In this document: in pieces, positions 45,722 through 55,762 of the stretch
How positions within the stretch are numbered: the first letter of the stretch is position 1
How the letters are laid out: every line of letters begins with the position of its first letter
NCBI RefSeq assembly: GCF_024169315.1
Contig: NZ_JALJWR010000001.1
Location: 5,258,501 to 5,322,500, forward strand
Direction of reading: 5' to 3'
DNA: 64,000 nt
Origin: Pseudomonas migulae
GTDB lineage: Bacteria > Pseudomonadota > Gammaproteobacteria > Pseudomonadales > Pseudomonadaceae
Notes under the pieces: generated by a model
Told to the model about the DNA's origin: nothing
Seen by the model: the letters and a program-made list of their open reading frames with translations, nothing else
Database searches by the model: none
Position numbers and translations under genes: made by a program

Positions 45722-46486
45722 TTACTTGAGATTGCCGCTGAGGAACTGCTTCAACCGTTCACTTTTCGGATTGCCCAGCACGTCTTCCGGCGCGCCTTCT
45801 TCCTCGACCAGTCCCTGATGCAGAAACAGCACCTGGCTCGACACCTTGCGGGCGAAACTCATTTCGTGAGTCACCATGATCATGGTCCGGCCTTCTTCGG
45901 CCAGGCCCTGGATCACTCGCAACACTTCACCCACCAGCTCGGGGTCGAGCGCCGAGGTCGGTTCGTCGAACAGCATGACTTCCGGCTCCATGGCCAACGC
46001 TCGGGCAATGGCCACCCGTTGTTGCTGACCCCCGGACAGAAACGCCGGGTACTGGTCCGCCACACGTGCGGCCAGGCCCACCTTGTCGAGATAACGACGG
46101 GCGCGGTCTTCCGCTTCCTGCTTGCTGCAACCCAGCACCCGGCGCGGCGCCATGGTGATGTTTTCCAGCACGGTCATGTGGCTCCACAGGTTGAAGTGCT
46201 GGAACACCATGGCCAGGCGCGTGCGGATCTTTTGCAGTTCATCGGGGTTGGCCACGTGCATGCCGTGGCGATCCTTGATCATGCGGATGTCCTGACCGTC
46301 CAGGGTCATCGCGCCGTCGTTGGGTTGTTCGAGAAAGTTGATGCAACGCAGAAACGTGCTTTTACCCGAGCCGCTGGCGCCGATCAGGCTGATGACGTCG
46401 CCGGTGTTGGCCTTGAGTGAAACGCCTTTGAGCACATGATGATCGCCATAGCTTTTATGCAGGCCTTCGATGGTCAGTTTGTACAT
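45722..46486 (-). CDS. aotP: Arginine/ornithine ABC transporter ATP-binding protein
   Basis: A 254-residue ATPase of the HisP/GlnQ type that powers uptake of basic amino acids. Walker [10 protein letters not shown] is at about 36-44, the signature [15 protein letters not shown] at about 152-166 and Walker [12 protein letters not shown]. It is the last gene of the aotJQM-deacylase-aotP operon, the order in P. aeruginosa. There the regulator gene argR follows; here a hairpin and the Lhr gene follow instead. Confidence 0.92.
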   Translation of the reverse strand: MYKLTIEGLHKSYGDHHVLKGVSLKANTGDVISLIGASGSGKSTFLRCINFLEQPNDGAMTLDGQDIRMIKDRHGMHVANPDELQKIRTRLAMVFQHFNLWSHMTVLENITMAPRRVLGCSKQEAEDRARRYLDKVGLAARVADQYPAFLSGGQQQRVAIARALAMEPEVMLFDEPTSALDPELVGEVLRVIQGLAEEGRTMIMVTHEMSFARKVSSQVLFLHQGLVEEEGAPEDVLGNPKSERLKQFLSGNLK

Positions 46487-46499
46487 GGGGCATGCATCC

Positions 46500-47624
46500 T
46501 CAAGGCGAAAGTAGGTAGCCGCTGCGATAGGCTTCGATGCCCGCGACGTGGGCGATCACCATGCCTGCAGTGGCCATGCGCCGCAGCGAGCGGGCGTACA
46601 TCAGCCCGGCGACGGTGCAGTGAATGGGGGTGACGCGATCAGCGATCGGGTCGATGATTTCGGCGATCAGTTGCCCGGCTTCCAGGTATTCCCCCGGCAG
46701 CGCGGTGAACACCAGCAAACCGCCCACGGGCGTGGCCACTGGTTCGACGGCGGCCAGCGGCGTGGCGGGATACGGCAGTTCCGGCAGCGGCGTCGCTTCG
46801 CCGGCAATCGCGCCGAAATGAATCAGGTAATCGATCAACGCCTGGCAGTCGAGACTGGCCAGCGGGTGATTGACGTCGCCCTGGCCACGCAATTCGACGG
46901 TCACCGAGAAGCTGCCAAGCGGAATGTCGAAATGCTCGCCGAAACGTTCCTTCAACTGCCACCAGAGCAGGGTGAAGCACTCGTCGAACGACTGGCCGCC
47001 GGAGTCGGTGGCCAGCAGGCTCGCTTCGGCACCGATGTAGCGGGCCAACGGCTCGACCTGCGGCCAGGCCTCGGGCGTGGTGTAGAGGTGCGCAACCGCT
47101 TCGAAATCGCAATGCAGGTCGAGCACCATGTCCGCGTCACAGGCCAGCCGTTGCAGGACCAGACGCTGGGATTGCAGTTGGGTGCTGGCGGTCTGTCGCG
47201 CCAGTGCCTGACGCAGGCTGCTGCGGATCAGTTCGAGGTTGCGCTGCGGATCGTCGCCGAGCTGACCTTCGATCTCATTGCCGACTTCTTCGCTCAGATC
47301 GACGAACCAGCGGTTGAAGTTCTGGCCGCTTTCGAGCTCGTAGCGGCCCAGCGGCACATCCATCAGCACTTGTTCCAGGCCGACCGGGTTGGCCACCGGC
47401 ACCAGTACGATTTCGCTGCGCAGGCGGCCGGAGGCTTCTAGTTCCGCCAGGCGCTGCTTGAGGTGCCAGGCGACCAGCATGCCGGGCATTTCATCGGCGT
47501 GCAGGGACGCCTGGATGTAGATCTTGCCTTGGGCCGACGTCGGGCCGAAGTGGAAACTGTGAATCTGTCGCGCGGTCCCCGGCAGCGGGGCCAGCAGGTC
47601 ATGTATCTGGTGGCGCATTTGCAA
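46500..47624 (-). CDS. Succinylglutamate desuccinylase/aspartoacylase-family zinc hydrolase
   Basis: A 374-residue M14-type zinc hydrolase. The zinc ligands are in [12 protein letters not shown] (His and Glu, about 37-48) and [14 protein letters not shown] (His, about 158-171). This family removes acyl groups from N-acyl amino acids. It lies between aotM and aotP exactly like P. aeruginosa PA0891, so it probably acts on an acylated form of a transported amino acid; the substrate is not known. Confidence 0.85.
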   Translation of the reverse strand: MQMRHQIHDLLAPLPGTARQIHSFHFGPTSAQGKIYIQASLHADEMPGMLVAWHLKQRLAELEASGRLRSEIVLVPVANPVGLEQVLMDVPLGRYELESGQNFNRWFVDLSEEVGNEIEGQLGDDPQRNLELIRSSLRQALARQTASTQLQSQRLVLQRLACDADMVLDLHCDFEAVAHLYTTPEAWPQVEPLARYIGAEASLLATDSGGQSFDECFTLLWWQLKERFGEHFDIPLGSFSVTVELRGQGDVNHPLASLDCQALIDYLIHFGAIAGEATPLPELPYPATPLAAVEPVATPVGGLLVFTALPGEYLEAGQLIAEIIDPIADRVTPIHCTVAGLMYARSLRRMATAGMVIAHVAGIEAYRSGYLLSP

Positions 47625-47630
47625 GAAGTC

Positions 47631-48341
47631 CTAGTGGGTCGGCCCGAGGAACGCCAGCCATCGGCGTTCGGCGAGGCGGAACAGGCCGACCAGCGCAAAG
47701 GTAACGGTCAGGTAGATCAGCGCGGCAATGCCGAACGACTGGAAGGTCAGGAAGGTCGCCGAGTTGGCGTCCCGCGCGACTTTCAGGATGTCCGGGATGG
47801 TCGCGGTGAACGCCACCGTGGTCGAGTGCAGCATCAGAATCACTTCGTTGCTGTAATAAGGCAACGAGCGACGCAGGGCCGACGGCATGATCACGTAGGC
47901 ATACAGCTTCCAGCCCGTCAGACCGTAGGCCTTGGCCGCTTCGACTTCACCATGGGCCATGCTGCGAATCGCCCCGGCGAAAATCTCCGTGGTGTAGGCA
48001 CAGGTGTTCAGGGCGAACGCCAGGATGGTGCAGTTCATGGCGTCGCGAAAGAACGCGTCCAGTATCGGCTGCTCACGCACGGCGGCCAGGCTGTAGATCC
48101 CGGTGTAGCAAATCAGCAGCTGGATATACAGCGGCGTCCCGCGGAACAGGTACGTGTAGAACTGCACCGGCCAGCGAATGTAGAAATGCGGCGACACCCG
48201 GGCGATGGACAGCGGGATCGACACCAGGAAACCGATGAAGATCGACGCACTGAGCAGCCACAGGGTCATGGCCAGGCCGGTGATGTTGTAACCGTCGGTG
48301 TAAAGGAAGGGTTTCCAGTATTCCTGCAGGAGTTCGATCAT
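47631..48341 (-). CDS. aotM: Arginine/ornithine ABC transporter permease
   Basis: A 236-residue inner-membrane permease of the His/Glu/Gln type with about five helices. The EAA loop that docks the ATPase is in HGEVEAAKAYGLTGWKLYAY (about 129-148). Its start overlaps the aotQ stop by four bases (ATGA). It forms the channel with AotQ. Confidence 0.92.
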   Translation of the reverse strand: MIELLQEYWKPFLYTDGYNITGLAMTLWLLSASIFIGFLVSIPLSIARVSPHFYIRWPVQFYTYLFRGTPLYIQLLICYTGIYSLAAVREQPILDAFFRDAMNCTILAFALNTCAYTTEIFAGAIRSMAHGEVEAAKAYGLTGWKLYAYVIMPSALRRSLPYYSNEVILMLHSTTVAFTATIPDILKVARDANSATFLTFQSFGIAALIYLTVTFALVGLFRLAERRWLAFLGPTH

Positions 48342-49066
48342 CGTACGGCCTCCCGGGAGCCGGCGGCGTAACGGCGTTCAAGCCAGCGCAGGATGAAGTT
48401 GGAGGCACTGGTGATCAGTAGGTAGATCAACGCGGCCAGCACCAGGAAATAGAACAGTTGATAGGTGCTTTTGCCAGCGTCCTGCGCGGCCTTGACCAGG
48501 TCAGCGAGGCCGATGATGGACACCAGCGCGGTGGCCTTGAGCATCACCATCCAGTTGTTGCCGATGCCCGGCAGGGCGAAACGCATCATCTGCGGGAACA
48601 CCACGATCCAGAACCGCTGGCCACGCTTGAGGCCATAGGCGGTGGCGGCTTCGACCTGACCCCGAGGCACCGCGAGAATCGCGCCACGAAAGGTTTCGGT
48701 GAAGTACGCGCCATAAATGAAGCCCAGGGTGATGACCCCGGCGCTGAACGGGTTGATCTCGATGTATTCCCATTCCATGAAATCGGTGAACGACGTCAAC
48801 CAGGTCTGCAGGCTGTAGAAGATCAGCAGCATCAGCACCAGGTCTGGCACGCCACGAATCAGCGTGGTGTAGACCTGCGCCGGCACGCGCACCAGTTTGA
48901 CTTTTGACAGTTTGGCACTGGCGCCGAGCAGGCCGAGCAACACGGCCACCAGCAGCGACAATGCCGATAATTTGATGGTCATCCAGGTGCCTTCCATCAG
49001 CAACGGACCGAAGCCCTTGAGGCTGAAGGCTGAGAGCCCCAGATTTTGTAAGAGAGTTTCGAACAT
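48338..49066 (-). CDS. aotQ: Arginine/ornithine ABC transporter permease
   Basis: A 242-residue permease partner of AotM. The EAA loop RGQVEAATAYGLKRGQRFWI (about 134-153) is typical of the family. About five helices are visible, starting near residue 25. A terminator-like hairpin separates it from aotJ, which would keep the binding protein in excess over the permeases. Confidence 0.92.
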   Translation of the reverse strand: MFETLLQNLGLSAFSLKGFGPLLMEGTWMTIKLSALSLLVAVLLGLLGASAKLSKVKLVRVPAQVYTTLIRGVPDLVLMLLIFYSLQTWLTSFTDFMEWEYIEINPFSAGVITLGFIYGAYFTETFRGAILAVPRGQVEAATAYGLKRGQRFWIVVFPQMMRFALPGIGNNWMVMLKATALVSIIGLADLVKAAQDAGKSTYQLFYFLVLAALIYLLITSASNFILRWLERRYAAGSREAVR

Positions 49067-49087
49067 AAATCAGCAACCTGATCGGAT

Positions 49088-49116
49088 GAAAAAAGCGCCC
49101 ATCGCGAGATGGGCGC
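49088..49116 (-). terminator. Intra-operon attenuating hairpin between aotJ and aotQ
   Basis: On the minus strand GCGCCCATC-TCGC-GATGGGCGC is a perfect 9-pair stem followed by TTTTTT. Partial read-through or 3' protection here would give more AotJ than AotQMP. Confidence 0.85.
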
Positions 49117-49122
49117 CGGGCA

Positions 49123-49905
49123 TTATTTGCCGCTGTACAGATTCAGATCGCCAAAGTGTTTCTTCTGAATGGTGGCGTATGTGCCATCGTCGTGTAACGC
49201 TTTGATACCTTTATCCAAAAGTGCCTTGAGGTCTTTGTTACCTTTAGAGATACCGATAGCTGTTTTGGCTGGCAGCAATTCGCTGTCAACCGGCTTGCTG
49301 ACTTCGTAGCCTTCGCCTTTAGGCGACTTCAAAAAGCCCAGCTCGGCTTGCAGCATGTCCTGGATTGCCGCATCGAGGCGACCGGACATCAGGTCCGAAT
49401 ACACCTGATCCTGGTTCTGATAAGCCTGGGTTTTTACGCCAGCCTTGTCCAGAACGGCCTTGGCGTAGGCTTCCTGAATGGTGCCTTGCTCATAGCCAAC
49501 GGTCTTGCCTTTGAGCGAAGCGACGTCTTCGCTCAGGCCGGAACCTTTCTTGAACACGTAAGCGGTAGGGCCGGAGAACAGCTCGCTGGAGAAGTCGATG
49601 ACTTTTTCGCGGGCCGGGGTGACGGTCATCGAAGAGATCACACCGTCGAATTTATTGGCCTTCAGGCCCGGAATCATACCGTCGAAATCGCTTTCGACCC
49701 ATTTGCACTTGACCTTCAGCTCGGCGCAGATCGCGTTCCCCAGATCGATGTCGAAGCCCACCAGGCTACCGTCGGCCGCTTTCGACTCGAACGGAGCATA
49801 GGAAGGGTCAACGCCAAAACGCAGTTCTTTGTATTCCTTGGCCAGCGCGGAGCCGGCAGCCATGCACAACGCCAGTGCAGAAAGGGTCAGCAATGCTTTT
49901 TTCAT
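49123..49905 (-). CDS. aotJ: Arginine/ornithine ABC transporter substrate-binding protein
   Basis: A 260-residue periplasmic binding protein. The signal peptide MKKALLTLSALALCMAAGSA is cleaved near residue 22 (ALA-KEYKEL). The mature start RFGVDPSYAPFESKAADGSL and LVGFDIDLGNAICAELKVKC are typical of the arginine, ornithine and histidine binders, with an aromatic and acidic ligand pocket. It is the first gene of the aot operon; the 286 bases upstream should hold the promoter. Confidence 0.93.
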   Translation of the reverse strand: MKKALLTLSALALCMAAGSALAKEYKELRFGVDPSYAPFESKAADGSLVGFDIDLGNAICAELKVKCKWVESDFDGMIPGLKANKFDGVISSMTVTPAREKVIDFSSELFSGPTAYVFKKGSGLSEDVASLKGKTVGYEQGTIQEAYAKAVLDKAGVKTQAYQNQDQVYSDLMSGRLDAAIQDMLQAELGFLKSPKGEGYEVSKPVDSELLPAKTAIGISKGNKDLKALLDKGIKALHDDGTYATIQKKHFGDLNLYSGK

Positions 49906-50191
49906 TATTCAATCCCTAAGAACCAATATGAGCGCTTGTGGCGCAGAATTATTGTTACTGGAAAGCGTAAGACCCATTGAAAGTAGCAATTTCCGAACCA
50001 GAGTGCCGAACAAGCGTTTTAAAAGGTGATACGAGAAATGGCAAAGCGGGATTTGTGCACGAAAACGGGCGCCGGTAAATAGCTGCACCAAGTTGGATCG
50101 GAATGGCGCAAATCCTTTGTGGGAAAGAGCCTTTGTGGCGAGGGGATAAATCCCCTCGCCACAAAGGCGCGCTCCCGCAGGGGGAATTGGA
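49906..50191. promoter_or_regulatory. Upstream region of aotJ, with a repeat toward the ligase gene
   Basis: About 285 bases without a gene. In P. aeruginosa ArgR binds upstream of aotJ; I looked for its half-site here and found no convincing match. A perfect palindromic repeat occupies 50,129-50,168. Confidence 0.45.
50129..50168. repeat. Short form of the GAGGGGATAAATCCCC repeat family
   Basis: Perfect 18-base arms (GCCTTTGTGGCGAGGGGA and its complement) flank TAAA. The same core is at 61,917 and in the ends of the long elements at 4,376 and 55,626. Confidence 0.9.
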
Positions 50192-51880
50192 TTAGCCCAA
50201 TAAATCCTGCAATGTAGCCAGATTGTCAGCCTCTTCGACCGACTTATCCTGCCGCCAACGCAACATCCGCGGAAACCGCACCGCGATACCGCTCTTGTGC
50301 CGCTTGGACAGGGCAATCCCCTCAAACCCCAATTCAAACACCAGGCTCGGTTTGACGCTGCTGACCGGCCCGAACTTCTCCACCGTGGTCTTGCGCACAA
50401 TGCTGTCGACCTGGCGCATCTCTGCGTCGGTGAGTCCCGAATAGGCCTTGGCGAACGGCACGAGGTTGCGTTCGCTGGCGTCAGGCGGGCCGTCCCACAC
50501 GGCGAAGGTGTAATCGCTGTAGAGACTGGCCCGGCGACCATGCCCGCGCTGCGCGTAGATCAGCACCGCGTCGACGCTGAACGGGTCGACTTTCCATTTC
50601 CACCAGACGCCCATGTCCTTGGTGCGACCGACGCCATACATCGCGTCGCGGGCCTTGAGCATCATGCCTTCCACGCCGAGGCTGCGGGAAGCTTCGCGTT
50701 GGCGAGCGAGGTCGAACCAGTCTTCCCCGGTGAGCACGGGGGAGGGCAGTAACACCGGGTTGTTGCAGTCGGCGATGACGCGCTCCAGTTGTTCGCGGCG
50801 CTTGGCTTGAGGCTGGTTGCGCCAGTCTTCGCCCGCCCATTCCAGCAAGTCGTAGGCGAGGACCACCACCGGCACTTCATCGAGGATTTTCTTGCCCAGG
50901 GTTTTACGGCCGATCCGCTGTTGCAGCAGGGCGAACGGTTGCACTGCGGGTGATGTTGGTGCCAGTGGATCGAAGGCATCTTCGGTGTTCGGTGGTGCGG
51001 TTTTCCAGGCCACGATTTCACCGTCGATCACCGTGCCGTCGGGCAGGCCATGAATCAGGCTGTCGAGTTCGGGAAAGCGCTCGGTGACCAGCTCTTCACC
51101 CCGCGACCAGATCCACAGTCGGCCGTCGCGCTTGACCACTTGGGCGCGGATGCCATCCCACTTCCATTCCACTTGCCACTGGCTGGCCGGGCCGAGCAAC
51201 CCTTCGAATTGTTCGACCGGTTGCGACAGTGCATGAGCCAGAAAAAACGGATACGGCTGACCGCCGCGCTGAGCATGTTCATCCGACGATTCGGCGGCGA
51301 TCAGTTTCAGGTAACTGGCCGCGCTCGGGCGATTGGACAAGTCGGTGTAACCCACCAGCCGCTGGGCCACGCGTTTGCTGTCGAGCTGCGCCATGGCCGC
51401 GAGGGCGCGGGTCACCAGCAGCTTTGAGACACCTACGCGGAAACTGCCGGTGATCAGTTTGATGCAGAGCATCAGGCTGGGGCGGTCCAGTTGCGACCAA
51501 AGTCTGGGCAGTTGTTCGGCGAGCACCTCGGGAGATTCGCCACGCAAGGGCAGCAGTTTTTCTTCGATCCACACCGCCAATCCGTCGGTGGAACTGTGGG
51601 GCGTTTCGGGCAGAACCAGCGAGATGGTTTCCGCCAGATCGCCGACTGCCTGATAACTCTCCTCGAACAGCCATGGCGACAGGCCGGAATACGCCACGGC
51701 GAGTTCACGCAGGATGCGCACCGGCACCAGTTGGCGAGGTCGCCCGCCGGACAGAAAGTACACCGCCCATGCCGCGTCTTCCGGCGCGGCCTGGGCGAAG
51801 TAATGCTGCATCGCCGCCAGTTTGGCGTTGCTGGAAGTTGTCGCATCGAGCTCGGCGTACAACTCGGCGAAAGCCTTCAT
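50192..51880 (-). CDS. ATP-dependent DNA ligase (ligase-associated repair cluster)
   Basis: A 562-residue ligase that joins DNA nicks using ATP. The adenylation motif with the active-site lysine is EWKWDGIRAQ (about 230). Further nucleotidyltransferase motifs follow: TVIDGEIVAWK (about 285) and GVEGMMLKA (about 405). An N-terminal helical DNA-binding domain precedes it (about 1-200). It overlaps the upstream exonuclease gene by four bases. This type partners with Lhr helicase and PdeM; these lie about 5-7 kb away on the same strand. Confidence 0.9.
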   Translation of the reverse strand: MKAFAELYAELDATTSSNAKLAAMQHYFAQAAPEDAAWAVYFLSGGRPRQLVPVRILRELAVAYSGLSPWLFEESYQAVGDLAETISLVLPETPHSSTDGLAVWIEEKLLPLRGESPEVLAEQLPRLWSQLDRPSLMLCIKLITGSFRVGVSKLLVTRALAAMAQLDSKRVAQRLVGYTDLSNRPSAASYLKLIAAESSDEHAQRGGQPYPFFLAHALSQPVEQFEGLLGPASQWQVEWKWDGIRAQVVKRDGRLWIWSRGEELVTERFPELDSLIHGLPDGTVIDGEIVAWKTAPPNTEDAFDPLAPTSPAVQPFALLQQRIGRKTLGKKILDEVPVVVLAYDLLEWAGEDWRNQPQAKRREQLERVIADCNNPVLLPSPVLTGEDWFDLARQREASRSLGVEGMMLKARDAMYGVGRTKDMGVWWKWKVDPFSVDAVLIYAQRGHGRRASLYSDYTFAVWDGPPDASERNLVPFAKAYSGLTDAEMRQVDSIVRKTTVEKFGPVSSVKPSLVFELGFEGIALSKRHKSGIAVRFPRMLRWRQDKSVEEADNLATLQDLLG

Positions 51881-52911
51881 GGCAGCACCTCGGCACTTTC
51901 CGGTTCGGCCGCCGCGACGTCTTCTTCATCGTCGCCGTACTCGGTGCTGAACCCTTGGGCGTCGAGACCTTGCTCGCGCAGATGACGCACCAGGACCGCG
52001 ACCGAACCGTGGGTAACCATGACGCGCTCGGCGCCGGTCTGCTCGATCGCCCAGAGCAGGCCCGGCCAGTCGGCGTGGTCGGATAGCACGAAACCACGGT
52101 CCACACCGCGCCGCCGCCGCGTGCCACGCAAACGCATCCAGCCGCTGGCAAAGCCATCGCTGTAATCACCGAAGCGTCGCATCCAGGTGCTGCCACCAGC
52201 GGACGGCGGGGCCAGGATGAGTGCCTTGCGCATCATCGGGTCACTCTTGTTGACGTCGCCGGCGTAGATCGTCGGCGGTAAATAAACACCGCTCTCGCGA
52301 TACACCCGGTTCAGTGGTTCGACGGCGCCATGCACCAGAATGGGGCCGAGGCTCGCGTCGATGCCGTGGAGAATCCGCTGCGCTTTGCCAAAGGAATAGC
52401 AGAACAGCACGCTGGCCTTGTCTTCGGTGGCGTTGGCTTGCCACCACTGATTGATCTCGGCGAACACCTGCGCCTGGGGTTGCCAGCGGTAGATCGGCAG
52501 ACCAAACGTCGATTCGGTGATGAAGGTGTGGCAGCGCACCGGTTCGAAGGGGGCGCAGGTGCCGTCGGGTTCGATCTTGTAATCCCCCGAGGCGACCCAG
52601 ACTTCGTCGCCGTATTCCAGACGCACCTGTGCCGAGCCGAGCACGTGGCCGGCGGGATGAAAACTCAAGGTGACGCCGTGGTGCAGCAGCCGCTCGCCAT
52701 ACGCCAGGGTTTGCAGGTTGATGTCCTGGCCCAGTCGCGCGCGCAGAATCCCTTCGCCGGGCGCGGCCGCCAGATAGTGCTGGTTGCCGCCTCGGGCATG
52801 GTCGCCGTGGGCGTGGGTGATGACCGAACGCTCGACCGGCCGCCACGGGTCGATATAGAAATCGCCGGCGGGGCAGTACAAACCTTCGGGGCGCGCGATA
52901 ACAAGGTCCAT
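51877..52911 (-). CDS. Ligase-associated DNA damage response exonuclease (beta-CASP fold)
   Basis: A 344-residue metallo-beta-lactamase/beta-CASP nuclease. The metal motif THAHGDHARGG (about 33-43) is of the HxHxDH type. Later motifs include SGDYKIEPDG and FVLSDHADWPGLLWAIEQTG (about 272-291). The ligase ATG lies inside its stop region (four-base overlap), so the two enzymes are made together. No signal peptide is present. Confidence 0.88.
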   Translation of the reverse strand: MDLVIARPEGLYCPAGDFYIDPWRPVERSVITHAHGDHARGGNQHYLAAAPGEGILRARLGQDINLQTLAYGERLLHHGVTLSFHPAGHVLGSAQVRLEYGDEVWVASGDYKIEPDGTCAPFEPVRCHTFITESTFGLPIYRWQPQAQVFAEINQWWQANATEDKASVLFCYSFGKAQRILHGIDASLGPILVHGAVEPLNRVYRESGVYLPPTIYAGDVNKSDPMMRKALILAPPSAGGSTWMRRFGDYSDGFASGWMRLRGTRRRRGVDRGFVLSDHADWPGLLWAIEQTGAERVMVTHGSVAVLVRHLREQGLDAQGFSTEYGDDEEDVAAAEPESAEVLP

Positions 52912-52995
52912 GTTGTTACCAAAATGGAGGGACTTGTTAGCTATGAGGTTTGGGCGAGTTCAGAAGTTCTATCGAGATTTCACGGGTGAACGACA

Positions 52996-53023
52996 TGATC
53001 GTTCCCACGCGTGGGAACGATCA
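52996..53023. repeat. 28-base perfect palindrome, GTTCCCACGCGTGGGAAC core
   Basis: ATCGTTCCCACGC and GCGTGGGAACGAT are exact inverted copies without a spacer. Repeats with this core are frequent in Pseudomonas chromosomes. It lies downstream of quiP and next to the start of the exonuclease gene. Confidence 0.85.
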
Positions 53024-53039
53024 GTGGCAGGGGATTGGG

Positions 53040-55490
53040 CTATTTCCCGGGCGTCAGCGTCAACCGCTTGGTCCCGTACACCTTGTCGTAGTTCTGCGGC
53101 TGCATCGGCAGACTCACGTATTGCCCCTTGAGCCACGGCTCCACGCTGTCGAGGTAATTCGGACTGGCCGGATTACCGGACTGACCCGTACCGTTCTGGC
53201 CCATCAGCGGTTCGGCCTGGCCGAAGTCGACGATGAAGCGCATGGCCGGTGCCAGCGTGGTGTTGAAGTCCTGGCCCCAGGCGAACGCCGCGGTGTTCAG
53301 CGTGGTGTGATCGCCACCGGCTGCGAGCGGACCGCGAACGGTCTGGCCACTGGCATTCTTCCACTCGTAACGGTGCAGTTTGCCCCACTGCCAGGCTTTG
53401 TGGTCGCCACCCAACTGGCTGTCGCCAGCGGTAATCGCTGCTGCAAGGCTACGGGCAAGAATCGTCGGTTTGTCTTCTTTCTGCGGCGTGCGCGCGTCAT
53501 CCCAGAACGGGCTGTCTTCACGGCCCAGCAGGTGATCGGCCTGGGCCGCGTAGGACAACTTGCCATTGGCGACAAAGGCTTTCCACGCCGGGCTGCTTGT
53601 CGGGCCCAGTTCGTCGAGGAAGGTTTGCTTGGCGCTTTCCTCCAGGAACAGCTCGTAAATCGCCGCGTCGGCGGAGGTCGGGGCGAGTTTGCCGTCGAAC
53701 GCTTTCAGGCGGGTCAACGCTTCTTGAGCCTTGCTGCGATCAGCGACCGGCAGTGCCTCGATAGCCTGCTTCAGCGGCTGGGCCATGCCCGGTGCTTCAA
53801 ACATCTTTTTCAGTTTGGCGGCGAACGTAGTGGTCTGATCGTATTGCATGGCGATCACACTGCGCGTGTCGTGTTTGCCAACGCCGGCCAGTTCGGCCAT
53901 GCGTTCGCCGCGTTCCGGCGCCGACCACGAGTTGGACAGCTGCATGCCGTAACCGTGGGGAATGACCCGCTGGTTGGCGGTGCCGAGCCAGCCTTGCGCC
54001 GGGTCCTGATCGTACGGGTGCAGCATCGGGTCGGCGTAACCGTCCCAGTCGTAACGACCTTCCCAGCCCGGCGATGGCAACAGGCCTTCGCCTTCGCGAC
54101 GGTTCGGGTAACGGCCGGTGACTTGCCAGCCGATGTTGCTGGCGTCGGCGAAGACCAGGTTCAGCGTGATCGCGCGGATTTCACGGCTGGCGTCCGACGC
54201 TTTCTCGACGTTCTGCGCCCGGGACAGGTCGAAAAACGCGTCGAGGGATTTGTCATCGGTGAAGTTCGGTGTCTGCAACGCCAGACCCAGGCCGTTATCC
54301 AGCGCGGTACCTTTGGCGCTGTTGAGCAGCGGTCCGTGGCGGGTTTCGTACACCACTTCGCGAATCGACCGCTGGCCTTTGACGAAATAGGTTTCGTTGC
54401 GAACGATCGCCGGCTGCCATTTGCCGCCGACTTCGTAGGAAAGCCCGTTGCCCTGGCGTTTGATTTTTTCCAGGAACAGGTCCTGGTTGTCGCCCATGAC
54501 CGAGGTCATGCTCCATGCCACTTTGCCGTTGAAGCCGCCCAGCACCATCGGCAAACCAGCGATGGTCACGCCGGACGCCTGGTATTTCGGCGCACGAATC
54601 TGCACGTAACTGAACAACGACGGCACGCCCAGCGGCCCATGGCTGTCGCTGGCCAGCAGGCTTTTGCCACTGCGGCTGCGTTGCGGGGCGATCGCCCAGT
54701 TGTTCGAAGACGTGGCGCCCAGCAGATTCAGGTCGGACAGTTGGCCGGTGGCTTTGCTGATGTCGGCGAGCCCCGGGATCGCCCCGTTCAGCTTGAGGCC
54801 CTGAAGTTTTTCGGCTTCGGCCACTGGCAGTTTTTCGTCGAGGGCGGACGGTGTCAGCCAGGCGAGTTTGTCGGTGGTGAGCGTCTGAGCGAGCACCAGC
54901 GAGGAAATTTCCTCGGGCAGATTCGCCGATTGACTGAAGTTCAGCAGGCAGAAAATCAGCGCCGAATCTTCCGGTTTCCAGTATTCAGGCTTGTAGCCGG
55001 TGGCGGCGAGGTCTGCCGGCAGCTTGTCACGGTAGCGGAACAGGTAGGCGTTGACCCCGCGGGCATAGACTTCGAAGAAGCGTTTAAGGCGCGGCGACGA
55101 GGCCTTGTACAGCTCGCCGGCGCTTTTCTTCAGGTTGACGGCACGCATGTAGCGGTCGGCGTCCAGCAGGTCCGAACCGGACATCTCCGACAAACGGCCT
55201 TGGGCCAGCAGGCGCAGGGTGACCATTTGCGTGATGCGGTCGCTCGCGTGCACGTAACCGAGGGCGAACAGTGCATCGTGGAAGCTGCTGCTTTCGATCA
55301 ACGGCATGCCCATGGCATTGCGGCGCACCGAAACGTTCTGCGCCAGGCCTTTGAGCGGCTGCACACCGGTGGTGGGCGGGAGGGTGTCCTGAGTGTTCCA
55401 GGTCTGACAACCGGTCAGGCTCAAAACACCGGCCACTGCTGCGGCAACGCCGAACCGGGGAAGAAAATGTGTGAGGGCTGGCGAGGCCAT
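53040..55490 (-). CDS. quiP: Penicillin-acylase-family acyl-homoserine lactone acylase QuiP-like
   Basis: An 816-residue periplasmic N-terminal-nucleophile hydrolase that can split long-chain acyl-homoserine lactones and so quench quorum signals. A signal peptide ends in a lipobox-like LTGC. The precursor is expected to cut itself before the serine of SNNWAIAP (about 223-230), giving a small alpha and a large beta subunit. Both subunit regions are complete. I chose the ATG at 55490, since AGGAG precedes it; an upstream 23-residue extension is unlikely. The substrate range is inferred from QuiP of P. aeruginosa. Confidence 0.87.
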   Translation of the reverse strand: MASPALTHFLPRFGVAAAVAGVLSLTGCQTWNTQDTLPPTTGVQPLKGLAQNVSVRRNAMGMPLIESSSFHDALFALGYVHASDRITQMVTLRLLAQGRLSEMSGSDLLDADRYMRAVNLKKSAGELYKASSPRLKRFFEVYARGVNAYLFRYRDKLPADLAATGYKPEYWKPEDSALIFCLLNFSQSANLPEEISSLVLAQTLTTDKLAWLTPSALDEKLPVAEAEKLQGLKLNGAIPGLADISKATGQLSDLNLLGATSSNNWAIAPQRSRSGKSLLASDSHGPLGVPSLFSYVQIRAPKYQASGVTIAGLPMVLGGFNGKVAWSMTSVMGDNQDLFLEKIKRQGNGLSYEVGGKWQPAIVRNETYFVKGQRSIREVVYETRHGPLLNSAKGTALDNGLGLALQTPNFTDDKSLDAFFDLSRAQNVEKASDASREIRAITLNLVFADASNIGWQVTGRYPNRREGEGLLPSPGWEGRYDWDGYADPMLHPYDQDPAQGWLGTANQRVIPHGYGMQLSNSWSAPERGERMAELAGVGKHDTRSVIAMQYDQTTTFAAKLKKMFEAPGMAQPLKQAIEALPVADRSKAQEALTRLKAFDGKLAPTSADAAIYELFLEESAKQTFLDELGPTSSPAWKAFVANGKLSYAAQADHLLGREDSPFWDDARTPQKEDKPTILARSLAAAITAGDSQLGGDHKAWQWGKLHRYEWKNASGQTVRGPLAAGGDHTTLNTAAFAWGQDFNTTLAPAMRFIVDFGQAEPLMGQNGTGQSGNPASPNYLDSVEPWLKGQYVSLPMQPQNYDKVYGTKRLTLTPGK

Positions 55491-55625
55491 GGCAAAGCTC
55501 CTGCGGGGGTAGAGGCGCAATAAAGGCGCTACGTTAGTGAGCAGGAGGTGGCCGCGCAAGCGGGGTATGGGGTTATTTCAGGATTTGTCTGATAAACCAC
55601 AACTCCAGGGCGTAAGGGATTTATC

Positions 55626-55746
55626 TGTGGCGAGGGGATTTATCCCCGTTGGGTCGCGAAGCGGCCCCCCAGAACCCAGTCACAGATTGAGTTGTCTGGA
55701 TTCACGACTGCTTCGCAGCCGAACGGGGATGAATCCCCTCGCCACA
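55626..55746. repeat. Long form of the GAGGGGATTTATCCCC inverted repeat family
   Basis: TGTGGCGAGGGGATTTATCC at the left faces GGATGAATCCCCTCGCCACA at the right around about 80 bases. The interior contains TCGCGAAGCGGCC and CTGCTTCGCAGCC, as in the element at 4,376. Confidence 0.85.
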
Positions 55747-55762
55747 GGGTGATGCGTCGTTC

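Noticed and set aside
52950..55523. An 857-codon open frame on the plus strand opposite quiP
   Set aside because: It is the antisense frame of a well-supported acylase gene, lacks family motifs and a ribosome binding site, and arises from high G+C codon bias.
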